The notes beneath the pieces are model-generated. The model ran no database searches. It was not told the origin of the DNA and worked only from the letters and a program-made list of their open reading frames with translations. A stretch of 6,610 nucleotides of DNA from Candidatus Aminicenantota bacterium. GTDB lineage: Bacteria; Acidobacteriota; Aminicenantia; Aminicenantales; Aminicenantaceae. A program made the translations under genes and the position numbers. Location: assembly GCA_030614645.1 (NCBI GenBank), contig JAUWTR010000102.1, positions 1 to 6,610 on the forward strand. Direction: 5' to 3'. Every line of letters starts with the position of its first letter. Position 1 is the stretch's first letter. Shown piece by piece: positions 1 to 5,809 of this stretch.

Positions 1-1
1 T

Positions 2-121
2 AGCTCCAACTCTATTCATAACAAAAAACACCTGATACGCGGAGTAGGTCACTTAAATGAAGAAGGCCACAAAAAAATGGGGGACTTTCTATATGAAACT
101 TTTAAAAAATTTGCTAGATAA
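2..121 (+). CDS. C-terminal end of a probable SGNH/GDSL-type hydrolase (partial)
   Basis: The open frame enters from the left edge and ends at TAA 119-121, leaving 39 visible codons. The tail contains HLNEEGH followed by a charged amphipathic helix ending KKFAR. SGNH/GDSL esterases, including those that act on glycans, commonly end this way: the HLN or HxN histidine is the catalytic base of block V and the GH helix closes the domain. In the classical motif an aspartate sits three residues before the histidine (DxxH). Here that position is glycine (GVGH), so the enzyme may be divergent or the assignment wrong. No signal peptide, nucleophile serine or block I can be judged because the N-terminus is outside the window. 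If correct, a sugar O-acyl esterase or acyltransferase-like role would suit the glycan-type genes downstream. Confidence 0.4.
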   Translation, partial: SSNSIHNKKHLIRGVGHLNEEGHKKMGDFLYETFKKFAR

Positions 122-143
122 ATATCATTTTAAAGTGTTTTAA

Positions 144-330
144 CCCATATTCCCCATATTTAACTCAATAATCACTTAACAATGTCACCCTATCTTGTTA
201 TTATATAACAAGATAGAGGATGATAATGACACCAAAAATGAATCACGCAAAGCGTGAAAGATTAAACATTCGTTTTAACAAAAAAATTAAGCTTGAATTT
301 CATGGTACAAGATTGACTTCTGATGGGATG
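144..330 (+). mobile_element. Remnant of the left end of an IS1380-type insertion sequence
   Basis: This stretch combines a strong inverted repeat, a purine-rich ribosome binding site (AGAGGA) and the first codons of an IS1380-type transposase. Similarity stops abruptly near 327, and no other part of a transposase or a matching right end is seen downstream. The outer boundary is uncertain. The CCCATATT tandem pair at 144-151 and 153-160 lies where a terminal repeat could be, but no partner end exists in the window to prove it. The remnant separates the hydrolase-like tail from the beta-propeller gene and marks a past insertion followed by deletion. Confidence 0.5.
190..216. repeat. Perfect 12-bp inverted repeat with 3-nt loop
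   Basis: The arms 190-201 (CTATCTTGTTAT) and 205-216 (ATAACAAGATAG) are exact reverse complements around a TAT loop. The repeat ends two or three bases before the AGAGGA ribosome binding site of the transposase fragment, and no T-run follows. It therefore fits a mobile-element control hairpin or operator better than an intrinsic terminator. As RNA it could sit next to the ribosome binding site and limit translation from read-through transcripts, a common feature of insertion sequences. That role is inferred. Confidence 0.75.
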
Positions 331-381
331 GGGATTATAAATTGGAATATTAAAATATTTATGATATTATTTAATTTATAA
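226..381 (+). pseudogene. Truncated IS1380-family transposase (N-terminal fragment)
   Basis: The frame reads MTPKMNHAKRERLNIRFNKK and then IKLEFHGTRLTSDG. The IKLEFHGxxxTSDGG pattern is the hallmark N-terminus of IS1380-type DDE transposases, where it normally continues GLLAYRELD. Here the match stops after TSDG (codon ending at 327). About 17 unrelated AT-rich codons follow to TAA 379-381. An in-frame ATG two codons earlier (220) could also start it. A complete transposase of this family is about 400-450 residues, so over 90% is gone, including the catalytic DDE residues. It cannot be active. Confidence 0.75.
342..370 (+). promoter_or_regulatory. Possible sigma-70-type promoter for the beta-propeller gene
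   Basis: TTGGAA (342-347) and TATTAT (365-370) are separated by exactly 17 bases, matching 4 of 6 and 5 of 6 consensus positions. The site lies just right of the transposase breakpoint and 50-60 bases before the AAGGTG element of the next gene. The surrounding DNA is so AT-rich that chance matches are likely, hence the modest confidence. Confidence 0.35.
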
Positions 382-418
382 AAGCATATTTTATATATTA
401 AAAACGTAATCCTTATTT

Positions 419-424
419 AAGGTG
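419..424 (+). promoter_or_regulatory. Shine-Dalgarno-like AAGGTG with no ATG, GTG or TTG at proper spacing
   Basis: AAGGTG lies immediately after the in-frame stop TAA (418-420) that opens the beta-propeller frame. The in-frame codons at normal spacing are ATT (427) and ATT (430). ATT is a rare but real initiation codon, as in infC. Using ATT 430 adds 14 codons before TTG 472. TTG 472 itself has no ribosome binding site in front of it. Confidence 0.4.
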
Positions 425-471
425 AAATTATTTCAAATTTAAAATCTTTAGTTCCATCTACCCATGCATTA

Positions 472-1431
472 TTGGTTTTTGGAGCTCTAAATGCTAACAA
501 AGCAGATAGGCAGATGTCAATTTCTGAATTACATCCTGTTCAAATCGTTATTGATGGTGAAATCAAATCAATTCCAATCTTCGATTCCTGGGAAATTGAA
601 GGTATATCCTCTATGGCTTACCATTTTAAAGATCCAAAGGTTATTTATATTGATAGAGGAAATGCATTAGTTAAAATTGATCTTCATAGAAGAGAATCAA
701 ATTTTTTAAATATCGAAAATTTAAAGGATGTTCATGAAATTACAATGATTGACAATACCTTATGGATCGCAAATACAGGTTTTAATGAAGCTGTAGCTTT
801 TAATATTATTAAGGAAAGAGTGGAAGATCGAATTGATTTATTTACGTTAGATTTTTTTTCCAAACAAAAAACTACCAAAAACAACAAAGAAATGGAGTCC
901 ATTGATAAATTTCATCTCAATCAAGTATTTTTGGGGATTGACAACAATTTATATGGTTTAGTTCACCACACTTACGGGAAACAATTAATTAAACATGTTG
1001 AACACAAAAAAATTAAATTGCAGGGAGATGGTGGAGTAATAAATATGTCTAATAATAAACCAATACCACTAAATCTCAAGTCTCCACATACAGTTCGTAT
1101 AGTACAAAATTCATATTGGGTATGTGATAGTGGTAACTTTACAATAAATATTTACTCTCCTGATTGGAAATTAAAAAATAAGATAAAAACTAATGGATAT
1201 GGAAGGGGTGCAGATTTCTCCAAAAAATTAGGTTTTTTTTATGTTGGAATATCAGAATTGCGTAAACGTTATATAAAACTTTTAAAACTCCAAGTTGGTA
1301 AAAATATGGTACAAATATTTTCTATTAATAAAAAAGAACTTATTGAAGAGATTATACTGAATTCAATTGAACAGGTTAATAATCTATATTTAGTAGATCG
1401 TAAAGTAGGAATGGATTTATTGGAACTTTAA
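472..1431 (+). CDS. DUF4915/TIGR03032-like beta-propeller protein of unknown function
   Basis: The 319-codon frame given here begins at TTG 472. Residues 86-105 (DVHEI, then LWIANTGFN), 204-222 (SPHTVR, then WVCDSGN) and 242-264 (GYGRGADF, then VGISELR) follow the repeating pattern of the DUF4915/TIGR03032 proteins, thought to form a beta-propeller. Members often sit in glycan or capsule clusters, but no biochemical role is established to my knowledge. No signal peptide or membrane segment is visible, so a cytoplasmic protein is likely. The start is unclear. TTG 472 has no Shine-Dalgarno, ATG 514 has only a weak GATAGG placed too close, and the frame stays open back to 421 with a ribosome binding site facing ATT 430. 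The family-like LLVFGALN segment spans TTG 472, which favours a start upstream of it. Codon use is very AT-rich, unlike the genes from 2283 onward. Confidence 0.6.
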   Translation: MVFGALNANKADRQMSISELHPVQIVIDGEIKSIPIFDSWEIEGISSMAYHFKDPKVIYIDRGNALVKIDLHRRESNFLNIENLKDVHEITMIDNTLWIANTGFNEAVAFNIIKERVEDRIDLFTLDFFSKQKTTKNNKEMESIDKFHLNQVFLGIDNNLYGLVHHTYGKQLIKHVEHKKIKLQGDGGVINMSNNKPIPLNLKSPHTVRIVQNSYWVCDSGNFTINIYSPDWKLKNKIKTNGYGRGADFSKKLGFFYVGISELRKRYIKLLKLQVGKNMVQIFSINKKELIEEIILNSIEQVNNLYLVDRKVGMDLLEL

Positions 1432-2011
1432 ACTTAACAGTGTTTTTCAAATAAATTCATCGGGAAAAAAAAGGAATGCTGTTTGAAATGGTAAAATTAT
1501 CGTTTAATATATTCATTTAGGTTATTATTTTTTCTGGCATTCCATTTCAATCAAGATAGTTTTATTATTCGAAAAGTATCCATTTTTTATGATAACTTTT
1601 AATATAATTTACGCAGTAGTACAATTTTCCCGTGTTGTTTGATTGAGTCCCTTCCCCCTCAATAATTCTCCTTATTCTTTGGCAGAAATTGCGGGCAACC
1701 TCTTTTGAAAAAGTATTATTCGGATGGGAATTTGTCTCGTCCTCAGTATATTCACTTCTAAGGCATAGACTACAACATTTTTATCATAGAGACCAATGTA
1801 GATAAGGCTGGCGATGGTTGAAAAAATAGAAACAATTTGATAATTTGTGTTTATCTTAATGGAGGTTGGTGCCCTAAAAATCATCGCTTGTTTCACCTCT
1901 TGGGGTTATTTACTAATTTAAATAAAATATATATGTTTGATTATGAACTATTTTATTTATTTAAATAACTGCGTATATTACATAAAAATTGAACATAAAT
2001 AGGAAAATACT
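1432..2011. other. AT-rich gene-free region of about 580 bases
   Basis: No convincing gene is seen. Two minus-strand frames stay open for about 74 codons each over overlapping DNA (1672-1896, starting GTG after AGAGG-like bases, and roughly 1565-1780 with no start). Neither resembles a family I recognise. Near the right end an ATTTAAATAA sequence occurs twice (1916-1925 and 1959-1968), and the second copy lies in a 12-bp palindrome, TTATTTAAATAA (1957-1968). These could be regulatory sites for the carrier-protein operon, but DNA this AT-rich produces such matches by chance. A promoter for the operon must lie here or further upstream; TTGATT at 1937 with TAAATA at 1962 is a weak candidate with a 19-base spacer. 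Confidence 0.5.
1473..1550. repeat. Interleaved inverted-repeat pair
   Basis: GGAATGC (1473-1479) and TTGAAATGG (1483-1491) each have an exact reverse complement downstream: GCATTCC (1537-1543) and CCATTTCAA (1542-1550). The order is a-b-a'-b', so the two pairings cross and do not nest. The downstream copies share two bases. This could be a degenerate end of an element, a crossed RNA fold, or coincidence in AT-rich DNA. Confidence 0.4.
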
Positions 2012-2293
2012 ATGCAAGAAATAAACCAACATTCCAAAGAAGATATTAAGCAAATTATGCGAGAATTTATCGTAGAAAATTTTCTCTCAACTGCAGGAAT
2101 GGACACATTTGAAGATACAGATTCCTTTATGGAGAAAGGAATTATTGATTCCACCGGTGTTTTAGAATTACTTGAATTTGTAGAAGAAAGATTTAAGATC
2201 AAGATTGAAGATGAAGAAGTCATTCCGGATAATTTAGATTCTTTGAACAGTGTTACTTTCTTTATAAAGAGTAAGGTAGAGAATGCTAGTTAA
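2012..2293 (+). CDS. Acyl carrier protein (stand-alone, DltC/exosortase-cluster type)
   Basis: This 93-residue acidic helical protein carries an activated acyl group on a 4'-phosphopantetheine arm. The attachment site is Ser47 in GIIDSTGVLELLEFVEE (residues 43-59). That is the IIDS-x-G-V form typical of carrier proteins paired with a dedicated AMP-ligase, not the DSL form of fatty-acid AcpP. The following acidic helix and the EEVIPDNLDSLNSVTFFI segment match the conserved third and fourth helices. ATG 2012 is chosen because AGGAAA lies at 2001-2006. The frame overlaps the ligase gene by 11 bases, which indicates coupled translation and a matched ligase-carrier pair. A role in central fatty-acid synthesis is unlikely, since no fab genes surround it. 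Confidence 0.88.
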   Translation: MQEINQHSKEDIKQIMREFIVENFLSTAGMDTFEDTDSFMEKGIIDSTGVLELLEFVEERFKIKIEDEEVIPDNLDSLNSVTFFIKSKVENAS

Positions 2294-3839
2294 TGAATTT
2301 TTAGAACACAGCGCAGCAAAGTATCCCGATAAAGTTGCATTGATTTGCAAAGATAAGAGATATACTTTTTCAGAAATTGAAAAAAAGGCAAACAGCCTAG
2401 CAAATGCTTTACTGAATGCAGGTCTACAAAAACAAGACCGAGCAGCCGTTTACCTGGATAATTCTGCGGAATCAGTTATATCAATTTTTGGGATATTAAA
2501 AGCCAGAGGTGTTTTTTTGGTAATAAATCCCCAGGTAAAAGCGGGCAAAATCAAATATATTCTCAACGACTGTCAGACAAAAGTTTTAGTGACTGACAGG
2601 AAACGTCTCCATGATATATCTGAAATTCTGCCTGATTGTCCGAACCTCAAATTTATCATTGTTACGGATTCTTGTGATAGAGCTAGAGAATTTTTGCATG
2701 GAAGAAAAGAAGTAAGTGTATTTTCGTTTTCAGAGGTACTGGATGGCTATCCTTCAGAGCTTCCATTAAGACGAAACATCGATATTGACCTGGCCTGCCT
2801 GATCTATACATCCGGTTCGACCGGCATTCCAAAGGGAGTCATGTCAACGCATCAAAATGTTGTTTCAGCTGCCAGTTCAATAATTGAGTATCTGGAGAAT
2901 ACTCCTGAAGATATTATACTAAATGTGTTACCTTTATCTTTTGATTACGGGCTTTATCAAGTATTAATGTCCTTCAAGTTTGGAGGGACAATCCTTCTTG
3001 AAAAGTCTTTTCTTTATCCTTACCCTGTCATTGAGTTGCTTATCAAGGAGAAAGTCACAGGATTTCCCCTTGTTCCAACTATGGCGGCAATTCTTTTAAA
3101 ACTCAAGGGATTGGAGAGATATGATTTTTCAAATTTGAGGTACATCACAAATACTGCTCAAGCCCTTCCTCCGCAATATATTTTTAAATTGCAGAAAATA
3201 TTCCCAGATACAAGCATTTATTCCATGTACGGTCTGACTGAATGTAAGAGAGTATCGTATCTTCCACCGAATGAACTCAAAAGAAGACCGACCTCAGTGG
3301 GAAAAGCAATGCCTAATACGGAAGTTTTTATTGTCGATGGAGATGGAAATAAAGTAACTAAAGCGGGAGAGGTAGGCGAACTTATCGTCAGAGGTGCTAG
3401 CGTTATGCGAGGTTACTGGAATCTTCCTGAGGAGACAGAAAAAGTATTTCGTCTTGGGCCAATCCCGGGTGAAAAAGTCCTATATACAGGAGATTTCTTT
3501 AAGATGGACGAAGACGGCTTTCTCTACTTTGTTTCCCGAATGGATGATATGATTAAAACAGCAGGGGAAAGAGTGAGTCCCAAAGAGATAGAGAATGTGT
3601 TATATCAGCTAGAAGACGTGAATGAAGTGGCTGTAATCGGAGTTGATGATGACATATTGGGCCAAGCGATCAAAGCCTTTATAACATTAAAGAAAGACTC
3701 TAAGCTAACAGTCAAAAGTATTCTGAGATTCTGTGCGAAAAATATGGAAAGTTTTATGGTCCCGAAGTATGTGGAAATTTTGGATGAGCTGCCTAAATCT
3801 TCCCATGGCAAAATAGATAAAAAAGAGTTGGCTAAATGA
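2283..3839 (+). CDS. AMP-forming acid:carrier-protein ligase (exosortase-A-associated ligase type)
   Basis: This 518-residue member of the ANL adenylation superfamily activates a carboxylic acid with ATP to the acyl-adenylate and probably transfers it to the carrier protein encoded just upstream. Core motifs are intact: the P-loop YTSGSTGIPKG (residues 175-185), YGLTE (316-320), the ribose-binding aspartate in YTGD (404), SRMDDMIKTAGERVSPKEIE around 418-437, and the C-terminal catalytic lysine Lys510 in HGKID. Phrases such as YLENTPED, LSFDYGLYQ and RPTSVGKAMPN closely resemble the TIGR03098 ligases found with exosortase A and PEP-CTERM systems, although no exosortase or PEP-CTERM gene is visible here. 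The substrate (amino, hydroxy or fatty acid) cannot be read from the sequence. The start overlaps the carrier gene and the stop overlaps the next start as ATGA, so the three genes form one translationally coupled operon. Confidence 0.88.
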   Translation: MLVNEFLEHSAAKYPDKVALICKDKRYTFSEIEKKANSLANALLNAGLQKQDRAAVYLDNSAESVISIFGILKARGVFLVINPQVKAGKIKYILNDCQTKVLVTDRKRLHDISEILPDCPNLKFIIVTDSCDRAREFLHGRKEVSVFSFSEVLDGYPSELPLRRNIDIDLACLIYTSGSTGIPKGVMSTHQNVVSAASSIIEYLENTPEDIILNVLPLSFDYGLYQVLMSFKFGGTILLEKSFLYPYPVIELLIKEKVTGFPLVPTMAAILLKLKGLERYDFSNLRYITNTAQALPPQYIFKLQKIFPDTSIYSMYGLTECKRVSYLPPNELKRRPTSVGKAMPNTEVFIVDGDGNKVTKAGEVGELIVRGASVMRGYWNLPEETEKVFRLGPIPGEKVLYTGDFFKMDEDGFLYFVSRMDDMIKTAGERVSPKEIENVLYQLEDVNEVAVIGVDDDILGQAIKAFITLKKDSKLTVKSILRFCAKNMESFMVPKYVEILDELPKSSHGKIDKKELAK

Positions 3840-4801
3840 ATTTCCACAAAGATATACTGAAGATCGACTGCAAGGTACAAATTGAAAAGATCTGCGATTT
3901 TATCCGCCAGCAAACTCTTTCTATGCGGCGTGATGGAATAGTCATAGGTTTAAGCGGAGGAGTGGATTCTGCAGTGTGTGCTGAATTATGCTTTCGCGCT
4001 GTAGGTAAAAAGAAAATCTTTGCTCTTATTTTGCCTGAGAAAGAATCCAACCCGGTCAGTAAGGAGTATGCAAGTAAACATGCTGAAAAGATGGGGCTTA
4101 TCTTTGATATAGTCGACATCACTCCCACTTTGGAGGGCTTTGGTGCATATGAGAAGCGCGATGAGGTAATAAAAGGGGTCTTCCCTGAATTTGGGGATAA
4201 CCACCGGATTAAAATCACCCTACCTCCTGATCTTCTCTCAAAAGATGCCTTTAACTTCTTTACACTACAAATGGAAGATGAGAAAGGGAATATTAAAAGT
4301 GCCCGGCTTAAAAAGGACCAGTTGAATGGAATTGTCGCTGCAACTGACACCAAGCAAAGATCCAGGATGATGCATCTCTATTATTATGCTGAGAAGATGA
4401 ATTATCTTGTCTGTGGTACAACCAACCGGAACGAAACAGTCCAGGGTTTTTTTGTGAAATTCGGCGATGGGGGAGTTGACATTGAGCCGATTGCCTCTCT
4501 TTATAAAAACCAGGTTTATGCTTTGGCTGAGTACATGGAAGTGATTCCAGAGATAATACAACGCGCACCCAGTCCAGACACTTACAGCTTTGAAGTGAGT
4601 GACGAGGAGTTCTATTTTCGTATGCCCTATGATAAGTTGGATATGCTGCTTTTTGCATGGGAAAATAAAGTGGACATTGAAGATGTCTGTAAAGTCATGG
4701 GCTTAACAACAGAGCAGGTAAAAAGAGTTTATAGAGATTTCACTGCGAAATACAATGCGACACGGCATTTGAGAGAATTACCCGCTACGATTAGTATTTA
4801 G
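3836..4801 (+). CDS. Divergent NAD+ synthase (NadE)-like ATP-dependent amide ligase
   Basis: This 321-residue protein is an N-type ATP pyrophosphatase. The PP-loop SGGVDS is at residues 40-45, TKQRSRMM at 172-179, GTTNRNETVQGFF at 194-206, KFGDGGVDIEPIASLYKNQV at 208-227, and SDEEFYFRMPYDKLD at 255-269. These follow the NadE order. NadE adenylates nicotinate adenine dinucleotide and amidates it with ammonia. Three features set this protein apart: about 60 extra residues between roughly 100 and 170 (ammonia-only NadE is usually about 250-275 residues), VKFGDG where TKYGDG is usual, and YSFEVSDEE in place of the usual LWPGQTDE. No glutaminase domain is present, so free ammonia or a partner must supply nitrogen. 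Its fusion-like coupling to the ligase suggests a paralogue with a pathway-specific amidation, though a housekeeping NAD+ synthase is not excluded. Confidence 0.82.
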   Translation: MNFHKDILKIDCKVQIEKICDFIRQQTLSMRRDGIVIGLSGGVDSAVCAELCFRAVGKKKIFALILPEKESNPVSKEYASKHAEKMGLIFDIVDITPTLEGFGAYEKRDEVIKGVFPEFGDNHRIKITLPPDLLSKDAFNFFTLQMEDEKGNIKSARLKKDQLNGIVAATDTKQRSRMMHLYYYAEKMNYLVCGTTNRNETVQGFFVKFGDGGVDIEPIASLYKNQVYALAEYMEVIPEIIQRAPSPDTYSFEVSDEEFYFRMPYDKLDMLLFAWENKVDIEDVCKVMGLTTEQVKRVYRDFTAKYNATRHLRELPATISI

Positions 4802-4805
4802 AGGG

Positions 4806-5798
4806 TTATATCCCCAGCTTTTCCTTCACGATTTTAATCGGTTCCTCTGGGAAAGGGGCCGAGAGTCTCGAAAGGCCTTCATCTCGGCTTATGGATCCTG
4901 TGCGAACCAACTCAGCTATTTCTGAGGTGTAGGGATTATACCCAAACTTTTCAAGATGAAATTTATTGGCCAAACCGTTCAATAGGCAGTTGGTGGAATT
5001 TGCATCGGTATCATCAGGTTTTGCCCAGTTAAAAGTCTTTATTGTCGCTAGCATTTGGTCTTCATTATAATCTGAGAAAGCCAGCGGATTGATGCTGTAG
5101 GGGAAATATTCTTTTTTCTTGAAATGATGGTCTTCCAGAAAATAGGGATCGATTATATCGCCTAGATGATCAAACAAAGGCTTGTAAATTGCATCTTGCA
5201 TTTTTCTGACCATGTCAGGATTGGTTTTAAAAACAGAAGTAACAACAGGGGCCTGGCCAGGGGAGAGGCCGAAGACCAGAAAGGGGATATTTTTTTCTAT
5301 GGCAATTTTAAAGCCAATAAATCGTATCAAAGATAAGCAGGTCGTGCAGATAGTCGATGCCCTTTCCAGGGTTTTCGGGGAATACAGGTTGTGTGAGATG
5401 GCAATATGCATGATTTTTTTGAACGTCTCAAAATTTGGCAACACCGTTATATGGTCGACATTTAAATGCTGAATGACCTCCCGGATGTTCTTAAGAGCTC
5501 TTTCCGATTGAAACCAGTTGTCAAAGGAAAAGGCAAGGGGATTAAGCTGGTATTTGTTCTTGACCAGATGCAGGGTGTATGAGCTGTCTTTGCCCCCGCT
5601 AAAAGCCACCAGGCAGTCGTAACTACTTTTCCCTTTATATTTTTCTACAAGTTCAAGAAATCGCTTCTCATATTTCTTTTTTTGCTCTTTTTGAACGCTT
5701 GAATTTTTGGCATTCAGACAAAAATTACATATTCCTGCTTCGTTGAAAACAATTCTCGGAAAATTCTCATCCAAAACACAGTTCTTGCATACTTGCAT
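4806..5798 (-). CDS. PP-loop ATPase related to N-acetyl-sugar amidotransferases (WbpG/PseA-like)
   Basis: This 330-residue protein has the WbpG/PseA layout. An N-terminal zinc-type site has Cys4, Cys7, Cys24 and Cys27, in CKNCVLDENFPRI and CNFC. The PP-loop SGGKDS is at residues 67-72. A C-terminal NSTNCLLNGLANKFHLEKFGY segment (267-286) matches the part WbpG-type proteins use near their substrate. A further CTTC pair (151-154) sits mid-protein, resembling the CxxC of some tRNA-thiolating PP-loop enzymes. WbpG-type enzymes use ATP and ammonia from HisH/HisF-like partners to turn a sugar N-acetyl group into an acetamidino group. No such partners are visible here. The start ATG at 5798 follows a GAGGG site whose first bases overlap the stop of the aminotransferase gene, so the two are cotranscribed. 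It ends 4 bases from the converging NAD-synthase-like gene. Confidence 0.75.
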   Translation of the reverse strand: MQVCKNCVLDENFPRIVFNEAGICNFCLNAKNSSVQKEQKKKYEKRFLELVEKYKGKSSYDCLVAFSGGKDSSYTLHLVKNKYQLNPLAFSFDNWFQSERALKNIREVIQHLNVDHITVLPNFETFKKIMHIAISHNLYSPKTLERASTICTTCLSLIRFIGFKIAIEKNIPFLVFGLSPGQAPVVTSVFKTNPDMVRKMQDAIYKPLFDHLGDIIDPYFLEDHHFKKKEYFPYSINPLAFSDYNEDQMLATIKTFNWAKPDDTDANSTNCLLNGLANKFHLEKFGYNPYTSEIAELVRTGSISRDEGLSRLSAPFPEEPIKIVKEKLGI

Positions 5799-5809
5799 TT
5801 AATAATCCC

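Noticed and set aside
190..216. Inverted repeat as an intrinsic terminator for the upstream hydrolase-like gene
   Set aside because: The hairpin is AT-rich and is followed by AGAGGA and a start codon, not by a T-run.
1642..1663. ATTGAG/CTCAAT stem with a 10-base loop as a possible terminator
   Set aside because: The stem has only 6 base pairs, is AT-rich, and no T-run follows on either strand.
1672..1896. Minus-strand frame of 74 codons, and a second open minus-strand frame at about 1565-1780
   Set aside because: Neither resembles a known family, the second has no usable start, and they overlap each other in different frames. They may be remnants of a decayed gene but cannot be supported as coding.
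1978..2223. Minus-strand open frame opposite the carrier-protein gene
   Set aside because: It is rich in serine and isoleucine, as expected from the reverse strand of acidic helical coding sequence, and it lies wholly over a well-supported gene.
2283..3839. Exosortase/PEP-CTERM protein-sorting system suggested by the ligase type
   Set aside because: No exosortase, PEP-CTERM protein or exosortase-linked decarboxylase is present in the window, so only the ligase resemblance is reported.
4803..4814. GGG/CCC hairpin between the converging genes as a bidirectional terminator
   Set aside because: A 3-bp stem is too weak and there is no flanking T-tract on either side.
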